This document shows, in pieces, positions 60,061-64,000 of a DNA stretch of 64,000 nt. The number at the start of each line of letters is the position of its first letter. The first letter of the stretch is position 1. The notes under the pieces are model-generated. The model was not told the DNA's origin and did not search any database. It was given only the letters and a program-made list of their open reading frames with translations. The position numbers were made by a program, and so were the translations under genes. The stretch covers positions 71,442-135,441 of the forward strand of contig VXCM01001343.1 in NCBI GenBank assembly GCA_014773175.1, written 5' to 3'. The DNA is from Lucifuga dentata (taxonomy: Eukaryota; Chordata; Actinopteri; Ophidiiformes; Bythitidae).

Positions 60061-63000
60061 AAAAGGAGAAATGACTTAAACAAAAAAAACAAAAATGAAA
60101 ACAACAAAAAACAGATTTAAAGTCTTGTTAAATAGTTATAGCAATTAAGGTTTAGAAAACATAGTTACACACATATTAAAAGTATGATTTTTTTTTTTTT
60201 TTTTTTTNTTTTTTTTTTTTTTTTTTTGTGATTAGTAGGCCATTAGTAGGCCAGAACACATTCTCACTGTAGTGGTTACAGGCCAATTTGGTGTCCATCA
60301 TTCTTTTCAGAGGAGCCTTTGACTGGTCTCTAGTTCCCCATCTGTGTTCCTCCTCTACAGTCAGCCAGGTGGCTACTAGGAAATCCTCACTAGTGATGAT
60401 GAGGTACAGACAGAAAGACACATGAAAAAGGCTACAGCACACCTGTAGCACTAAAACAACAAAAATGTTGATTGAGACATAAAAAGCCCATGTTTTGACA
60501 GCACAGCTGCCTTTGTCACGGTATCTTTTTTTAAACAATACGCAACTGTGCTCTAAACAAGGAAACACAACTATGACGAAGAGAAAATATTGTATAAACA
60601 CATACTTTAATGACAAAATTATATGTTTTTTTTTTTTTTTTANTTTTTTTTTTTTTTTGCATATGACCTAAAGATATGTTTCTCTGTTGTTCCAATGATC
60701 TGGTTGTTAGTTGAACTTGCTCAAAGAAAGTCAGTGAACAATTTTTCATCTCACTTCATTCTTTAACTCAAAAAATGAATGTTGGTGATATTAATGCTGA
60801 TGAGATTTCCATTTATTCCAAATAATACCTTCTTGTGTAAAATGCATTCCTGCATACTGTCCACTCACAGACAACCCTCCTCACCTCCTCCTAAAATAAC
60901 CCCTGCCAATCATCATTCAGCACAATGGCAGAATGATGCACAACCAGTCAGCAAAGCTTCTGGATGTAAGTTGGCATAAAAACAGAGAAAAGACAGACGG
61001 ACAGGTGGGCAGATATGCATTTACTGTAAGCTAACTGACAAACCGTAATGACACATACACAGCAGTTAAGCTGATCGAGATGCAGACAGACAGAAAGGCA
61101 GTCAAGCATGCAAACAAGTCGACACAGACAGATAGACCAGCAGTCACTCACTTTTTGTAAAGATATGGGTCCCATGGCAACCTAAGAGTGTATCAGCCAG
61201 CATCGTGGATTTTTTCTTTATTTATGATTAATAGGGATGTGTGGTGAAAACAAAGAGCTAAAGAGAAGCATGTGTGTGTGTGAGAGAGAGAGAGAGAGTA
61301 TATGAAAGAGAGAGAGAGAGTATGTGAAAGAGAGTGATTTACAGTTAGGCAGGCAGGAAAAGGAAGGGTGTGTTGGGTGTGTGTGTGTTGAGAATAGGAG
61401 GGGTAGAGGGCTGCCAGAATCTGACAGCTCAGCCTTGTGCGTTCCCTTTCTTTCTCTCTTTGTCTTTCACTGTCAAGATTTCTCTTTGTCAGGCAACAGC
61501 CAATGACAAAATAGTAACAGAGCGCTCCAATTGGACAAAATAACAACTCATGGTAACAGTATCAAAGTCATAGAAGACTTTAAACTAAATGTAACATTTA
61601 TTTCTGCAGATGAAATTTAACCTCTTCTTTTGATTTTGATTTATATTAATTTACTGCTGTGCTCATGTCACATTGAAAGAAGCAGAAACAGCATGAATCA
61701 TAGCTACAACTTCCACTCCAAACCTCCACATCTAAACTCATTTACATTTATAAATGTAGCAAACCAGACATGAACTGGGGCACATTTTCTAAAAAGTGCT
61801 AAATGGGTTATGACTATAATTTTCTTATTTAAACCACCAAAATCAAGGGATCATTCACATTTTTACTGCATGTTCAAATTCAAACACGTGACATTTGGAA
61901 TGTATCCAAGAGAGATAAGAGTAAAAAAAAATATATATATATATATATATGAATGAATTGGTAAAACATGGCCATGATTTAACAAATAATAAAATGTTCG
62001 CATAAAGTGTGTAAGAACAAATTCATAATATGTGGCCATGATATTCTCTTTTTCCCGGATGTTACTGTATACAGGGCTCCTGTATATAGTATATGTTTGT
62101 ACTATGATCAAGACAAAAATGCCAAATAAGCCATATACAGGTATGGAATTAATATGATTCTGCTGTTTGCTTAACAAAACAGAATCTGTATAGGAGGTTA
62201 AGTACGCCAGGTGAGGTAATGTGCACACAGAATGTTTGCAGCAATTATAAAACAATGGATTGGTTACATGCTTGAGTAAATCGATTTACAGTCACATAAT
62301 TTAAGTCTGTCGCTCAGAGTAAGTCAGTGTTGATTTATTGAGTTGATTTTAATCTCATGGTGTTTACATGGCATTTGAAAAATCAATTTATTTCCTTAAT
62401 CAGAATGTATTCAAACTTTTAATATGCATGTAAACATAGTGTCTGAATGGTCCTGTGCCTGTATAAATATGGGTGGGATCTTTCCCTCCTGGTGAAATAT
62501 TCTATCCAGACCAATGGATTTGGAATTGCAGTAGAATGCATATAAATGGGTCTCCAACATTTAGCTTTAGTACACATAGCAAGCGTTGTTTAATCAGAAG
62601 AAAGAAAGTGCTTGAAATATATTAAAATAGCATGACGAGAAATTGCCCTCTTAACATGTAGACACAACTTGTACAATATGAGAACATTGAGAGCAGGTTT
62701 TGAATTCTCACTGCCAGTACAGAAGGCAGTGTTGTCTAAGCAAACAGCTCCAAACTTTTATGCATATGTATTATCTCTCTCTTCCTTTTTCCAGGTTATA
62801 TGCAAAGTTTCATATTTTCAAAAGTACACAGTGTCATTTTACTGTATTGAAAAAAGACTGATTGGCACTTGCTGTAGACATTTGGGTATTATTTGCTGCA
62901 CTTCCAATGTGTCTGAAATGAACTTGCATATTTTATTACTGTACTTCACCCAGCAGACAGTTTCAGTCAGCCACTGAAATGTTGTCCCGTCTCTCTCTGA

Positions 63001-64000
63001 ATATATTCACAACTCTTCATCTTTATGTTCGCTTTGAAGTTAAATCAGGACATGTTCAATCAGTAGAGGCTTTCGGGATTTTGATGGTCTCAACAGTTTC
63101 CGTTGTTTATTCCAATGAAAGCGCTCTCAGGTTACCACATTCTCCTTATTTTCTGTCCCTGTCACAATCTTTCACTTTGTCATCTCTGTCTTTCCCTCAC
63201 CCTCAAATCTTTTTGCTAACTGCAGAATTTTGTTTGTCAGACTTCATCTTTTAATCCTTCTCCCTTTCCCTCTTTCCTCCCTGACACCATTCTTTGCTTT
63301 TATCAGGAATAATAATTCTGTTTCTATGAAGCACTCAGCAAATTTCTCCTTATTTGAAAAGTGTTTCAAATTCAAGCTCTCTTTTATTCTAGACTCAAAT
63401 AATTGATGAAAAGTGCCTTTTTACGTCCACTCAACCCCACTCACACAGGCTCTTTACTGGTATGAGGATACTACTACCCATTGTGCCCACTGCAGCCTTA
63501 TAGGACTGACATTACAGACTCCAGTAACCACTTGATTGGGATAAAAGCAATACTTGTCTGTCGTTTTTTTAGGAATTGGAATTGGACTGCTCTTAACATC
63601 ACCGCAGCAACTACAGGCTGTTTGTCTTGATGACATCCTGGAATCAGAAAAATAGTTTTCTGAGCTTTAGGTTGAGTGGACATGTTCAGGTTTGTAGCTA
63701 AAGATTCAAGAGTCTACAGGCCAAAGAAGTAGCATAGATATATCCTCAGGTTCAGTTATATTCCCTCTCACTCTTAGCCCAAACTCACTCTGCTGGCTCT
63801 TTTGGGAAGTAGTAGTGGCAACCTTGTCAAAAGCTCTCTTTAGCAATTATGCATCTTCCAACCTCCTGCCAAGAACTCCAACAGAATATTTAGGCCTGCT
63901 TTTCATTAATTTTTGAAGAATAAGATTGTTTGGAGATACTTTCATTGCATTTTGTTAATGTATTCTGTCTCAAATATTGGATCTCCCTCAGTGTGTTGCC
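60061..64000. other. terminal intronic stretch without recognised features
   Basis: Contains T tracts with assembly N at 60208 and 60643, GA runs near 61280-61330 and a TA run near 61929-61950. No exon matching the end of COMMD10 and no other gene was recognised. Confidence 0.45.

Larger units (their letters stand above)
26610..64000 (+). other. commd10: commd10 intron 5, at least 37 kb, open at the window edge
   Basis: After the exon 5 donor no exon encoding the rest of the COMM domain was found up to 64000, and no other gene is supported on either strand. From memory the mammalian gene is also very long, with most of its length in late introns, so an intron is the simplest reading. It holds the repeats and mobile elements listed separately, plus unremarkable AT-rich DNA. 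A small missed exon cannot be excluded by eye. Confidence 0.6.

Overview
This is a vertebrate nuclear window, almost certainly from a teleost fish. Three multi-exon genes have GT-AG introns and protein sequences close to their vertebrate orthologues. The rest is AT-rich non-coding DNA full of dinucleotide microsatellites and fish-type interspersed repeats. No bacterial, organellar or viral genes, CRISPR arrays, rRNAs or tRNA genes were seen.

Layout. (1) cdo1 (cysteine dioxygenase), minus strand, five coding exons between 2809 and 7678, complete at 200 codons plus stop. All iron ligands, the Cys-Tyr cofactor pair and the substrate arginine are present. (2) About 3.2 kb of intergenic DNA without a supported gene. 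(3) ap3s1 (AP-3 sigma-3A), plus strand, six coding exons from 10866 to 21150, complete at 193 codons plus stop, with a polyadenylation signal at 21777. (4) commd10, plus strand, starting only about 1.5 kb after ap3s1. Its first five coding exons (22691 to 26609, 166 codons) are here. The last ~35 codons were not found, so 26610 to 64000 is read as one giant intron 5 that leaves the window.

The order cdo1, ap3s1, commd10 matches the human 5q23 neighbourhood as I remember it, but without atg12 (expected between the first two) and without lvrn and arl14epl (expected between the last two). The three genes have unrelated jobs (cysteine catabolism, AP-3 vesicle coats, the COMMD/CCDC22/CCDC93 endosomal complex), so this is linkage, not a functional system.

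The introns and flanks hold recognisable transposon fossils: a decayed mariner transposase piece (25.5 kb), a Tc1-like element with long inverted repeats (33.5 to 33.97 kb), a 5'-truncated L1/Tx1-type LINE end (44.05 to 44.66 kb), a TTAA-flanked MITE with ~90-bp terminal inverted repeats (48.3 to 49.0 kb), and a CACTG-ended MITE with a probable nested tRNA-derived SINE and an internal foldback (55.0 to 55.9 kb). There is also a nearly perfect 115-bp minisatellite at 39.7 to 40.2 kb. Sixteen single N positions look like assembly joints. Two of them are flanked by exact 63- and 65-bp repeats, the signature of unmerged contig ends. I found no new biological system. The points most worth a second look are the nested mobile elements, the unusual splice-acceptor tracts and the assembly joints.
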